The notes under the pieces are model-generated. The model was not told the DNA's origin, ran no database searches, and was given only the letters and a program-made list of their open reading frames with translations. A DNA stretch of 43,799 nt. Source: Bacillota bacterium (GTDB lineage: Bacteria > Bacillota > Clostridia > Oscillospirales > Ethanoligenentaceae). Below, piece by piece: positions 14,333 to 22,536 of this stretch. The position numbers were made by a program, and so were the translations under genes. The stretch lies in NCBI GenBank assembly GCA_023391835.1, contig JAEWAE010000009.1, forward strand, positions 1-43,799. The letters are read 5' to 3'. Position 1 is the stretch's first letter. Each line of letters begins with the position of its first letter.

Positions 14333-14854
14333 ATGGCCGCGTTCGGCGATTATGTCATACCCGCAGTCATGGCGCTGATCGTGCTGGCAGGGCTGGTCAA
14401 GCGGGAAAATGTGTTCGACCTTTTCCTCAGCGGGGCGAAGGAGGGAATTTCGACGGCCGTCAATATTCTGCCGTCGCTGATCGCGTTGATGACCGCCATC
14501 GCCATGCTGCGGGCCAGCGGTGTGTTTGAATTGATCGCCGCCTGGGCGGGGCCGGTCTGCCGCACGCTGCGTATCCCCACGGATGTGCTGCCGCTGGCGC
14601 TGATGCGGCCCATATCAGGCAGCGGCTCCCTTTCCCTGCTGGAAAACATTTTAAAAACAAGCGGACCCGACAGCCCCGCCGGCCGAATTGCTTCGGTGCT
14701 GCAGGGCTCGACCGAGACGACTTTTTACACGGTGACGGTCTATTATGGGGCCGTGGGCGTTTCCAAAACGCGTCACACCCTCCCTGCCGCCTTGACGGCC
14801 GATCTGATGGGTTTTATCATGAGCGTGGTCAGTGTGCGGCTGCTGCTGGGCTGA
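14333..14854 (+). CDS. spmB: spore maturation protein B
   Basis: A 173-residue membrane protein of the same Gate family. Recognisable segments are NILPSLIALMTAIAMLRASG (about 41-60), LMRPISGSGS and QGSTETTFYTVTVYYG. It starts one base after the spmA stop codon, so the pair is one operon and likely one complex in the developing spore. Its presence implies the organism, or a recent ancestor, forms endospores. Confidence 0.93.
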   Translation: MAAFGDYVIPAVMALIVLAGLVKRENVFDLFLSGAKEGISTAVNILPSLIALMTAIAMLRASGVFELIAAWAGPVCRTLRIPTDVLPLALMRPISGSGSLSLLENILKTSGPDSPAGRIASVLQGSTETTFYTVTVYYGAVGVSKTRHTLPAALTADLMGFIMSVVSVRLLLG

Positions 14855-14875
14855 GGGGAGCTCGGGACAAAGCGG

Positions 14876-14913
14876 GGCCCCGTCCTGCCTCCGAAGCGAG
14901 GCGGGTCGGGGCC
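14876..14913. terminator. GC-rich hairpin between spmB and gpmI
   Basis: GGCCCCG at 14876-14882 pairs with 14907-14913; the stem continues, with one mismatch and one wobble, to a CGAAGC loop at 14892-14897. It lacks an adjacent T-run on either strand but sits between convergent operons, so a termination role is only probable. Confidence 0.5.
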
Positions 14914-14930
14914 TGCAGGATCGCTTGCGA

Positions 14931-16448
14931 TTATTTTTCAGTCAGGGGTGTACCGGTCATTTCAGACGGGATGGGCAGACCCATGATATGCAGCATGGTG
15001 GGCGCTATGTCGGCCAGTCGGCCGCCCTCCCGCAGATGGCAGGGATAGCCGGTGACGATGAAAGGCACCCGGTTGGTGGTGTGCGCCGTGAAGGGCGTGC
15101 CATCCGGTTCCATCATCTTGTCGGCATTGCCGTGATCGGCGGTGATCAGACACACGCCGCCCATGGCGCTGACAGCCTCGACCACACGGCCGACGCTCAA
15201 ATCCACCGTCTCGACCGCCTTGACCGCCGCGTCGAACACACCGGTGTGGCCGACCATGTCGCAGTTGGCAAAGTTGAGGATGATTGCGTCGTATTTGCCG
15301 CTGTGGATGCGCTCGACCACCTTGTCGGTGACCTCCTGCGCGCTCATATCCGGCTTGAGATCATAGGTAGCCACTTTCGGAGAGGGCACCAGCACCCGGT
15401 CCTCGCCTTCGTAGGGCTTTTCGACCCCGCCGTTGAAAAAGAAGGTCACGTGGGCGTATTTTTCCGTTTCCGCGATGCGCAGCTGCGTGAGGCCCTTCTC
15501 ACTGATATACTGACCGAAGGTGTTTTTGAGTTTTTCCGGCCCAAAAGCCACCGTCACATTGGGCATGGTGGCGTCATACTGCGTCATGCAGACATAGCGG
15601 ACGGGGAAATAGCCCTTGCGACGCTCAAAACCGCTGAACGCAGGGTCCACGAAAGTGCGGGTGATTTCCCGTGCACGGTCGGGACGGAAATTAAACATGA
15701 TCATCCCGTCGCCCTCTGCGACGCCTTTGTAATCGCCGCAGACGACCGGCACGACGAATTCGTCGGTGACACCGGCCGCATAGGAATCCTCCATGGCCTT
15801 GACCGGGTCGGCCGCTTTTGCGCCTTCGCCGCAGGCAATCGCGTCATAAGCCTTGATGACCCGTTCCCAGCGATTGTCACGGTCCATGCCGTAATACCGG
15901 CCGGCAATGGTAGCGATAGCGCCCATGCCAAGGGCGGCCAGCTTTTGCTGGAGCTGCGCGACAAAATCTTTGCCGGAGGAAGGCGGCACGTCGCGGCCAT
16001 CCATGAAGCAGTGGACATAGACTTTCGTCAGCCCCAGAGACTTGGCCATATCCAGCAGGCCGAACAGATGGTCAATGTGGCTGTGCACACCGCCGCTGGA
16101 AAGCAGGCCCATTAAATGCAGCGCCTTGCCGTCCGCCCGGCAGGCCTCCATAGCCTCTTTCAGCGCAGAATTTTCCCGAATGGCGCCTTCTTCGACGGAT
16201 TTGGTGATACGGGTCAGTTCCTGATAGACGACCCGGCCGGCACCGATATTGGTATGACCGACTTCACTGTTGCCCATCTGGCCGTCGGGCAGGCCCACGT
16301 CCAGACCGGAGGCGCCGATGGTGGTCATGGGGTATTCTTTCATCAGACGATCCAGATTTGGCTTTTTTGCCGCGGCGATGGCATTGCCGTAGGCCGAGGA
16401 ATTGATACCGAATCCGTCCATGATAATCAGAGCGATTGGTTTTTTCAT
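14931..16448 (-). CDS. gpmI: 2,3-bisphosphoglycerate-independent phosphoglycerate mutase
   Basis: A 505-residue metal-dependent enzyme interconverting 3- and 2-phosphoglycerate. The alkaline-phosphatase-like metal site begins with LIIMDGFG (Asp11), and the phosphoserine lies in GQMGNSEVGH (Ser61). The inserted phosphotransferase domain has SGGVHSHIDH, DGRDVPPSS and AGRYYGMDRDNRW; the second half of the metal site has NFANCDMVGHTG and TADHGNAD. Start ATG at 16446-16448 is chosen for agreement with the family N-terminus. Third gene of pgk-tpiA-gpmI. Confidence 0.97.
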   Translation of the reverse strand: MKKPIALIIMDGFGINSSAYGNAIAAAKKPNLDRLMKEYPMTTIGASGLDVGLPDGQMGNSEVGHTNIGAGRVVYQELTRITKSVEEGAIRENSALKEAMEACRADGKALHLMGLLSSGGVHSHIDHLFGLLDMAKSLGLTKVYVHCFMDGRDVPPSSGKDFVAQLQQKLAALGMGAIATIAGRYYGMDRDNRWERVIKAYDAIACGEGAKAADPVKAMEDSYAAGVTDEFVVPVVCGDYKGVAEGDGMIMFNFRPDRAREITRTFVDPAFSGFERRKGYFPVRYVCMTQYDATMPNVTVAFGPEKLKNTFGQYISEKGLTQLRIAETEKYAHVTFFFNGGVEKPYEGEDRVLVPSPKVATYDLKPDMSAQEVTDKVVERIHSGKYDAIILNFANCDMVGHTGVFDAAVKAVETVDLSVGRVVEAVSAMGGVCLITADHGNADKMMEPDGTPFTAHTTNRVPFIVTGYPCHLREGGRLADIAPTMLHIMGLPIPSEMTGTPLTEK

Positions 16449-16495
16449 TGATTGACCATTCCCTTCCGGAATATGCGAGAGAGTCGGCGCCGCCA

Positions 16496-17263
16496 TCAGC
16501 GGGAAGCCGCCTCGATGATCGCGGCAAAATCAGCCGGCTTGAGGGACGCGCCGCCGATAAGGCCGCCGTCCACATCCGCCTGAGCCAACAGCTCGGCCGC
16601 GTTGCCGGGCTTCATCGAGCCGCCGTACTGCACTGTGAGGGCATCCGCCACCTTGTCGCCGTAAAGGCCCGCCACCGTGCGGCGGATCACGCCGCAGACT
16701 TCGCCGGCCTGAGCCGATGTGGCAGTCTTACCGGTGCCGATGGCCCAGACCGGCTCATAAGCGACGATAATCCGGGCCATGTCGGCTGCGGAAACCCCGC
16801 CCAGGGCGATCTTCGTCTGCATGGCGACCAGCTCATCGGTGACACCCTGTTCCCGCTGGGCGAGCATTTCGCCCACGCAGACGATGACTTTCAGCCCCGC
16901 CGCCAGCGCCGCTTTCAGCCGCTGGTTGACGGTGACGTCGGTCTCGCCGAAATACTGCCGGCGCTCGCTGTGGCCGACGATCACATACTCGACCCCCATG
17001 GAGGCGAGCATGGGCGCGGACACTTCGCCGGTGTAGGCGCCGTTTTCCGCCCAATGGCAGTTCTGGGCACCGATATGGATGCGGGAACCCCTTGACGCTT
17101 CCAACGCGGCGGGCAGGTCGACAAAAGGCACACAGGCCACGACTTCACAGTCGGCCTTCTGCGCACCGTCGCGGAGAGCGCCGATGAGCTCGACGGCCTC
17201 CTTCGGGTTTTTATTCATTTTCCAGTTGCCGGCTATCACGGCTTTTCTGAGCTTCTTATTCAT
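16496..17263 (-). CDS. tpiA: triosephosphate isomerase
   Basis: A 255-residue TIM-barrel enzyme. The substrate Lys is in AGNWKMNK (about 11-18), the catalytic His in VIVGHSERRQYFGETD, the catalytic Glu in VAYEPVWAIGTGKTAT, and the phosphate-binding end is YGGSMKPGN and GLIGGASL. ATG at 17261-17263 follows AAGGGG. It sits 93 bases downstream of pgk and 47 bases upstream of gpmI in the glycolytic operon. Confidence 0.97.
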   Translation of the reverse strand: MNKKLRKAVIAGNWKMNKNPKEAVELIGALRDGAQKADCEVVACVPFVDLPAALEASRGSRIHIGAQNCHWAENGAYTGEVSAPMLASMGVEYVIVGHSERRQYFGETDVTVNQRLKAALAAGLKVIVCVGEMLAQREQGVTDELVAMQTKIALGGVSAADMARIIVAYEPVWAIGTGKTATSAQAGEVCGVIRRTVAGLYGDKVADALTVQYGGSMKPGNAAELLAQADVDGGLIGGASLKPADFAAIIEAASR

Positions 17264-17356
17264 TTCGATCCCCTTCCGACCGGAATGCGTGTTCCGGCCC
17301 GTCAAAAAAGGAAGCGGCGCGGCTCCCCGCCGTCGCCGCTTGCCGCTGGCTTTTGC

Positions 17357-18556
17357 TTACTTATTGTTGAGGCAGGCGATTCCCGGCAGTTCCTTGCCTT
17401 CGAGGAACTCCAGCGAAGCGCCGCCGCCCGTGGAAATGTGGGTCATCTTGTCGGCAAAGCCGAGATGCTCGATAGCCGCCGCCGAATCGCCGCCGCCGAT
17501 GATGGAAATGGCCCCGGAATTCGCCACAGCCGTCGCGACCGCGCGGGTGCCGCTGGCGAATTTTTCCCATTCGGAAACGCCCATCGGGCCGTTCCAGACC
17601 ACAGTGCCCGCGTCTTTGATCGCATCGGCAAACAGCTTTTCGGTTTTCGGGCCGATATCCAGGCCCATCCAGCCGTCGGGAATGTCATCGGAGGAAACGA
17701 TCTGGCTCGCGCAGTTGGGATCATACTTGTCGCCCGCCCGGTTATCCACCGGCAGCAGGAATTTGACGCCCTTGGCCTTGGCTTTTTCCATCGTCTCTTT
17801 GGCAAGGTCAAGTTTCTCTTCTTCGCAGAGGGAGGAACCGATGTTGTGGCCCATGGCTTTGAAGAAAGTGTACGCCATACCGCCGCCGATGATCAGGGTG
17901 TCGACCTTCTCAAGCAGGTTGGTGATCACGCCGATCTTGTCGGAGACTTTGGCGCCGCCGAGGATCGCCACGAACGGACGCTTCGGGTCGGTCAAGGCCT
18001 TGCCCATGACGCTGATTTCCTTCTGAATCAAATAGCCGCAGACCGAAACCGGCACAAAATGGGAAACGCCTTCGGTGGAAGCGTGCGCGCGGTGGGCGGT
18101 GCCGAACGCGTCATTGACGAAAATATCCGCGTAGGAGGCCAGCTCCTTCGCAAACGCCGGGTCGTTCTTTTCTTCTTCTTTATGGAAACGGACGTTTTCC
18201 AGAAGCATCGCCTCGCCGGGCTTGAGAGCGGCGGCCTTGGCCTTAGCATCCGGCCCGATGACATCGCTGGCCATCTTCACCTCAGCACCCAGCAACTCGG
18301 AAAGACGCTTGGCGACCGGCGCCAGCGAATATTTCGGGTTGACTTGCCCCTTCGGCCGGCCCAGATGGGAAGCCAGCACGACTTTCGCGTTGTGAGCGAG
18401 CAGATACCGGATCGTCGGGAGCGACGCGCGAATCCGCTTGTCGTCGGTGATTTCGCCATTGCTATCCAGCGGCACATTGAAATCACAGCGCACAAACACG
18501 CGCTTGCCGTCGACGGAAACGTCCTCGATCGATTTTTTGTTGTAGGTCATGGCCAT
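17357..18556 (-). CDS. pgk: phosphoglycerate kinase
   Basis: A 399-residue two-lobed kinase making ATP from 1,3-bisphosphoglycerate. Visible motifs are VFVRCDFNVPLD (substrate Arg/Asp), ASHLGRPKG, LLENVRFHKEEEKND, NDAFGTAHRAHAST, GGAKVSDKIGV and the nucleotide-binding WNGPMGVSEWEKF plus IGGGDSAAA. ATG at 18554-18556 has AAGGAG eight bases upstream; a second ATG two codons later is less well spaced. It heads the pgk-tpiA-gpmI operon; the usual gap gene is not adjacent. Confidence 0.97.
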   Translation of the reverse strand: MAMTYNKKSIEDVSVDGKRVFVRCDFNVPLDSNGEITDDKRIRASLPTIRYLLAHNAKVVLASHLGRPKGQVNPKYSLAPVAKRLSELLGAEVKMASDVIGPDAKAKAAALKPGEAMLLENVRFHKEEEKNDPAFAKELASYADIFVNDAFGTAHRAHASTEGVSHFVPVSVCGYLIQKEISVMGKALTDPKRPFVAILGGAKVSDKIGVITNLLEKVDTLIIGGGMAYTFFKAMGHNIGSSLCEEEKLDLAKETMEKAKAKGVKFLLPVDNRAGDKYDPNCASQIVSSDDIPDGWMGLDIGPKTEKLFADAIKDAGTVVWNGPMGVSEWEKFASGTRAVATAVANSGAISIIGGGDSAAAIEHLGFADKMTHISTGGGASLEFLEGKELPGIACLNNK

Positions 18557-18659
18557 ACTGCATACTCCTTTATTCGATGTATTGGGATATCCTGTGCGTT
18601 TCATAAGCCCTGCCGGCAGGCACCGGCTCTTGTGAAAGAAAAAACGATTACCAACTTGT

Positions 18660-18688
18660 ATTTTACCGCACCCCGGCCGATTTTTCAA
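18660..18688 (-). promoter_or_regulatory. promoter of the glycolytic operon
   Basis: On the minus strand TTGAAA (18683-18688) and TAAAAT (18660-18665), spacer 17 bp, with a leader of about 95 bases. A CCTGCCGGCAGG palindrome at 18609-18620 could form a small stem in this leader. Confidence 0.7.
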
Positions 18689-18714
18689 GCATTTTCCTCC
18701 GGGCAAGGTCAGTG

Positions 18715-19602
18715 TTAGTCTGCGCGTTTTTTGCCGGCATACACGGCCGCCACCACGGAAGGCCCGCAATTGATGGCCACCGAGGAGCCGACAGAATAGA
18801 CGCCATCCAGATGGATGGCGGGCATTTCTTTTTGCACCAACGCGGCGAATGCGTCGCCCTGCTCCACCGAAGTGCCCCGAATGACGAGGAAGGGGTAATC
18901 TTCCGGCCGGTCGGCCCGGCGCCGCACTACATCAAGCAGCTTGGGCACCACATTGTGGTCGCCGCGCACCTTATCCACCACCGTGGCAACGCCACCCGAA
19001 AACACGATCATCGGCCGCAGGCCCAGCAAATCGCCGACAAAGGCTGCCGCGCAGCTCACCCGTCCGGATTTTTTCACAAAATCCAGCGAATAGACCGAGA
19101 AGGCAATCTCCAGCCGGCTGAACCAGTCGCGCATATCCGCCGCGATGCGGGCGAAATCCTCACCGGCCGCCGCCTGCTCGGCGGCCCGCTTTACCGCCAC
19201 GCCGTAAGCCATGGTGTAGGTATGGGAATCGATAACCTCGATGGGAAATTCCGACTCGGAAACGCCGCTGTCTTCATAGAAAAGGCTGCGGGCCAGGCAG
19301 GCGGCATTATACATGTTGCTGCCCAGCGAATTGATGGTCACATTCAGCAGATGGGTGTATCCTTCGTGATACGCCTGCTGGTATTCTTCCAGATACCGGC
19401 TGGCGTTGATGTGCGAAGTAGTGGGAATCCGCCGGCTGGTAAGAAGCAGCTGGTAGAATTCCTCATTGGTCATATCCACCCGTTCGTAATAGGAGCGGCC
19501 ATCCACCGTGATGGGGATAGGCAGCACCCGGATGCCGAGTTCCCGGACGATTTCGACCGGCAGATCGGCGGCAGAATCCGTCATGATGCGGATTTTTTGC
19601 AT
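18715..19602 (-). CDS. DegV-family fatty-acid-binding protein (FakB-like)
   Basis: A 295-residue DegV protein. The family N-terminus IRIMTDSAADLP (about 4-15), the fatty-acid carboxylate-binding region IPTTSHINASRY (about 59-70), the LNVTINSLGSNMYNAA segment and KKSGRVS plus LLGLRPMI are clear. Members bind long-chain fatty acids and, with FakA kinase, feed exogenous fatty acid into phospholipid; the FakA partner is not here. Its ribosome site lies in the end of trmL, with three bases between the genes, so translation is coupled. Confidence 0.9.
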   Translation of the reverse strand: MQKIRIMTDSAADLPVEIVRELGIRVLPIPITVDGRSYYERVDMTNEEFYQLLLTSRRIPTTSHINASRYLEEYQQAYHEGYTHLLNVTINSLGSNMYNAACLARSLFYEDSGVSESEFPIEVIDSHTYTMAYGVAVKRAAEQAAAGEDFARIAADMRDWFSRLEIAFSVYSLDFVKKSGRVSCAAAFVGDLLGLRPMIVFSGGVATVVDKVRGDHNVVPKLLDVVRRRADRPEDYPFLVIRGTSVEQGDAFAALVQKEMPAIHLDGVYSVGSSVAINCGPSVVAAVYAGKKRAD

Positions 19603-19605
19603 GGA

Positions 19606-20106
19606 TTAATCCTCCCAACGATATTCTGTCAGCTCGCCGTCCATCTGCATCCCCGGGAATCCCCACTGGCGCAGGACTTCATATGTACCGATCGCCACGG
19701 AGTTGGCCAGATTCAGACAGCGGGTGCCGGCAAGCATCGGCATGCGCACGGCATTGTCGGGGTGACGCCACAGCAGCGGCTCGGGCAGACCGGCCGTTTC
19801 CTTCCCAAAAAGCAGATAACAGCCGTCGGGATACCTCACGTCGGTATACGACCGACGGGCCTTTGAGGAAAAGTAGAAAAACGGGCCCGTATTCCGGGCA
19901 AAAAAATCATTCAGATTGGCATATCGCGTGACATCCAGCAGATTCCAGTAATCCAGGCCGGCTCTTTTGAGATACCGGTCGCTCAGAGAAAACCCCAGAG
20001 GGCCCACCAAATGCAGCCGGGCACCCGTGACCGCGCAGGTACGGGCCACGTTGCCAGTATTCTGCGGAATTTCCGGTTCCACCAGCACAATATTCAGTTG
20101 AGGCAA
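19606..20106 (-). CDS. trmL: tRNA (cytidine/uridine-34-2'-O)-methyltransferase
   Basis: A 166-residue SPOUT methyltransferase that methylates the ribose of the wobble base in tRNA-Leu. LVEPEIPQNTGNVARTC near the N-terminus, the mid strand LLFGKETAGLPE and the C-terminal knot MLAGTRCLNLANSVAIGTYE are diagnostic. The preferred start is TTG at 20104-20106, six bases after GGGAGGG; starts further upstream would place the ribosome site inside the gene. It leads a trmL-degV pair. Confidence 0.92.
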   Translation of the reverse strand: MPQLNIVLVEPEIPQNTGNVARTCAVTGARLHLVGPLGFSLSDRYLKRAGLDYWNLLDVTRYANLNDFFARNTGPFFYFSSKARRSYTDVRYPDGCYLLFGKETAGLPEPLLWRHPDNAVRMPMLAGTRCLNLANSVAIGTYEVLRQWGFPGMQMDGELTEYRWED

Positions 20107-20210
20107 AACAAGCCCTCCCACGACATATCCCAATAATAGTACAACAGCCCGTTATTTTTTGCAAGCCTCTTTTCCCTCCGGCCGAATCGGACAAAATTTG
20201 CCTTTCAGTG

Positions 20211-20239
20211 TTGACAAGTCTTTCGGAATGTGATACTAT
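20211..20239 (+). promoter_or_regulatory. tRNA-Arg promoter
   Basis: TTGACA (20211-20216) and TACTAT (20234-20239) with a 17-bp spacer, about 31 bases ahead of the tRNA. Confidence 0.75.
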
Positions 20240-20270
20240 AAGCAAGCACTTTTCCTTCGCCCCAAAACAA

Positions 20271-20347
20271 GCGCCCGTAGCTCAGTTGGATAGAGTGTTT
20301 GACTACGAATCAAAAGGTCGCGGGTTCGAATCCCTCCGGGCGCACCA
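20271..20347 (+). tRNA. tRNA-Arg(ACG) with encoded CCA
   Basis: A 77-base cloverleaf. Acceptor GCGCCCG pairs with CGGGCGC, the discriminator base is A, and CCA (20345-20347) is encoded. The anticodon loop CTACGAA (20303-20309) contains ACG at 20305-20307, which reads CGN arginine codons after TadA makes inosine. The T-loop GGTTCGAATCC is standard. Confidence 0.98.
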
Positions 20348-20352
20348 AAACA

Positions 20353-20400
20353 AACCGCTTATCTAAGCCATTTGTGGCAAGGATAAGCGGTTCTCTTTTT
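20353..20400 (+). terminator. terminator of tRNA-Arg
   Basis: AACCGCTTATC (20353-20363) pairs perfectly with 20382-20392, with an inner GCCA/TGGC stem, then CTCTTTTT. On the minus strand the same stem is followed by TTTGTTTT, so it can also stop a leftward transcript. Confidence 0.88.
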
Positions 20401-20557
20401 GCTCAGAATGCGATGGCGGACCTGCCGTGGGCCAACCGGAAATCATTACTTTTCGTAGGCTCAGACGGTGTTTTAAGCTGTGATTTTTTGATTGAGACCA
20501 CATAAAGAGCGTCTTACCAATTCGTTACCGTTTGCTTAATAAACTGTTACGTTCCGT

Positions 20558-20608
20558 TCAAGATCTATTCACAATACGCGCGTATGATGTAGGAGTGATC
20601 TTTTTCAT
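20558..20608 (-). CDS. possible 16-residue peptide, ribosome site in a hairpin
   Basis: AGGAGGAG (20614-20621 on the minus strand) precedes an ATG at 20606-20608 that opens MKKITPTSYARIVNRS and stops with TGA. The same region folds: AGGAGAAGTGAT can pair with ATCACTCCT across a GAAAAAG loop, which would hide both the ribosome site and the start codon. No clear promoter is seen. It may be a small regulatory RNA, a leader-like peptide or chance. Confidence 0.25.
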   Translation of the reverse strand: MKKITPTSYARIVNRS

Positions 20609-20758
20609 CACTTCTCCTCCTCTTTATCTTATATTTCTTTTGTTTGCGGCCGGAGGCTCGACAATCTCCAGGCTTTTCGCTCCCCTTTTATCGGTTGACA
20701 GCCGGTAAAAGGGTGATTTTGTATCTGCCGATCTATTTTATAGCCGTTGTGGTGGCAT

Positions 20759-20802
20759 AAAAATTCCCACCGGCAGCCGTTTGGCAGCCGATGGGAATTT
20801 TA
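20759..20802 (-). terminator. terminator of the LCP gene
   Basis: A long stem (TGGGAATTTT at 20792-20801 with AAAATTCCCA at 20760-20769, plus inner CGGC/GCCG pairs) is followed on the minus strand by a five-T run. Confidence 0.85.
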
Positions 20803-20836
20803 TATCTCACGATCAGCGAATCCGGTGGGCGTGTGC

Positions 20837-21889
20837 TCAGCCGTAGATGATGCTGTGAAGTTTCGCGTTCTCCGCGTCCCAGTTGATATCCCAAAACCAG
20901 ATAGGGGACTTCTCCGTCGTGTAAAGACCGTCATCTTCCTGCGGAATGGTGATTTGCTGGATGTCTTTGAGATTGCCGACCAGTGACATGAGCGTGCCGG
21001 TGAGCTCGGTCGTGGGAATATTCGTTTTAAAATATCCCGTGCACGCATTGAGCGCGGAAAGTTTGGCCAGAGTGTCCGCCGTCTTAAATTTGTTGTAAAC
21101 CGCCATCATCACGTTGCGCTGCCGCTGCGTACGCATAAAATCCGTGTCGATATACCGCTCGCGCGTGTAGCCGAGGGCGTGGGCACCGTCGAGCGTATAT
21201 GTACCGGCCGTTGTGCCCACTTTGATCTTATCGCCGGAGGCTTCCGCCGCCGTCAGATAAATGGGTACTCCGCCGATGGCGTCGATGATGTGGGAAAAGC
21301 CGTCGAAGTCGAACTGCATGTATTTCTGAATATCCAGATGATAGGCGTAGTTAATGACGTCGATCTGCAGCCCGATGCCACCGTAAGAGAAAGCCGCGTT
21401 CAGCTTATGGTAGCTCTGGGTGTTTGGAAAATACGTCTTGGTATCCCGCATGAGGGAGATGATCTTGAGCGAGTTTGTCTTGTGGTTAATGCTCAGCACC
21501 ATGATGGAGTCGGCGCGGTTGGCACCATAGGTGCCCTCTGCACCGTCGCCCTGGGTGGCATCGATCCCGACCAGCAGGATATTTTCCACGTTGGAATCGA
21601 TCGGTTTGACTTGAATGATGGGATAGTCGGATGCGTTGCCGCCCGGGAAACTGCCCGCGTCGATCGCGTCCAACGCCTGTTGAGCACTGGAGCTTGCGGC
21701 GGTGCTCGAAGCGGAGCTCTGACTCACGGCCGCGGCGGCCTGGCTCCAGGTGTTGACATATTTCACGGTCTTATGGATACGGGACGATGCGTAAAAATAG
21801 ATTCCCGTCGCCGCGGCCGTGACAACCAGCACGACTGCGATCGGAACGAACCACCAGTGAAATCTCTTTCTCACTTTCGCAGGGGGCAT
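20837..21889 (-). CDS. LytR-CpsA-Psr (LCP) cell-wall glycopolymer ligase
   Basis: A 350-residue type II membrane protein: short basic cytoplasmic N-terminus, one hydrophobic helix (about 12-32), a Ser/Ala-rich spacer (about 50-75) and an extracellular LCP domain. The domain has the catalytic core RADSIMVLSI (Arg/Asp), LMRDTKTYFP, KLNAAFSYGG, IDAIGGVPIY and ALGYTRERYIDTDFMRTQRQRN. LCP enzymes attach teichoic acids or capsule to peptidoglycan from undecaprenyl-linked precursors. GAAAGAGG lies ahead of the ATG at 21887-21889. It stands alone, with its own terminator. Confidence 0.93.
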   Translation of the reverse strand: MPPAKVRKRFHWWFVPIAVVLVVTAAATGIYFYASSRIHKTVKYVNTWSQAAAAVSQSSASSTAASSSAQQALDAIDAGSFPGGNASDYPIIQVKPIDSNVENILLVGIDATQGDGAEGTYGANRADSIMVLSINHKTNSLKIISLMRDTKTYFPNTQSYHKLNAAFSYGGIGLQIDVINYAYHLDIQKYMQFDFDGFSHIIDAIGGVPIYLTAAEASGDKIKVGTTAGTYTLDGAHALGYTRERYIDTDFMRTQRQRNVMMAVYNKFKTADTLAKLSALNACTGYFKTNIPTTELTGTLMSLVGNLKDIQQITIPQEDDGLYTTEKSPIWFWDINWDAENAKLHSIIYG

Positions 21890-21958
21890 ATGGATTCCTC
21901 TTTCAAATTGGAATAGTCGAACGGATACAGAAAATTCATGGGTATCAATACTTTTGCC

Positions 21959-21987
21959 ATCATATCATGATAATCGGCCGCGGGCAA
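21959..21987 (-). promoter_or_regulatory. possible LCP gene promoter
   Basis: On the minus strand TTGCCC (21982-21987) and TATGAT (21959-21964), spacer 17 bp, giving a 60-70 base leader. The -35 is weak. Confidence 0.4.
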
Positions 21988-22109
21988 CAGAATATGCGGT
22001 CTTTTATGACAAAAATACAAATAATTCTTAAAATGCCCGGTGATGCATGCAATCCGGCCGCAGCGCACATGAATATTTATGCCTATGGAATCCGGCATTG
22101 CCGAAAGGC

Positions 22110-22478
22110 CTAGGCCGTGATTTCGATACGGTTTTGCTCGTCATCAAGGACGCAGCTTTCGTAATAGCCGTCACCCGTGGTGCGCGGCCCGCTCACGACC
22201 GGATACCCCGCCTGTCGGAGTTTTTCAGTCAGGTCGTCGACCTCCTGCCGGATGCCGATACGGGAAGCCAGATGGTGATACCCGGTCGATTCCGCCCCAC
22301 GCTCACCCGGCCCGACATCGGGGCGGTGCATGATTTCCAGTCGGGCACCATCCGCAAAAGTCAGAAAATACGTGCGAAGCCCCGTGCGCGAATTATGATA
22401 GCCGGAATTGGAGACCGCGCCGAAAAACCGGGCGAAAAACTGCCGGCTTTTTTCCAGGTCCGACACATAAACCGCCAC
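22110..22478 (-). CDS. VOC-family (glyoxalase/bleomycin-resistance fold) protein
   Basis: About 122-126 residues. The paired beta-alpha-beta-beta-beta modules are visible: VAVYVSDLEKSRQFFARFFG at the front, RTYFLTFADGARLEIMH, then YHHLASRIG and a closing strand that ends NRIEI. Metal ligands are probably the front His, the Glu of LEIMH, the YHHL His and the C-terminal Glu. Homology begins at KIEHVAVYV, but no ATG, GTG or TTG exists there; GTG at 22476-22478 is a minimal start, while AGGAGG at 22500-22505 suits a rare start nearer 22487. Lies downstream of the HsmA-like gene. Substrate unknown. Confidence 0.75.
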   Translation of the reverse strand: MAVYVSDLEKSRQFFARFFGAVSNSGYHNSRTGLRTYFLTFADGARLEIMHRPDVGPGERGAESTGYHHLASRIGIRQEVDDLTEKLRQAGYPVVSGPRTTGDGYYESCVLDDEQNRIEITA

Positions 22479-22536
22479 ATGTTCAATCTTCTTGGTCCGC
22501 CTCCTCCGGCTGCACGGTTGGCCCGGCCTGTGTCAT

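Larger units (their letters stand above)
20348..20836. other. 490-base AT-richer intergenic region beside tRNA-Arg
   Basis: Apart from two terminators and one tiny leftward frame it holds no recognisable gene. Base composition (about 38% GC in 20521-20580) is far below the flanks. A stem CCCTTTTATCGG (20684-20695)/CCGGTAAAAGGG (20702-20713) occurs. I looked for a duplicated tRNA 3' end marking an integrated element and did not see one. Confidence 0.6.

Noticed and set aside
14832..16115. Long open frame on the plus strand (427 codons) opposite gpmI
   Set aside because: Its translation is His/Arg/Ala-rich with no family resemblance and is fully explained as a shadow of the well-conserved gpmI gene.
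17285..18718. Long open frame on the plus strand (477 codons) opposite pgk
   Set aside because: Antisense shadow of pgk in GC-rich DNA; no ribosome site or conserved motif.
20271..20836. Integrated element at tRNA-Arg
   Set aside because: No second copy of the tRNA 3' end was found by eye and no integrase gene is present.
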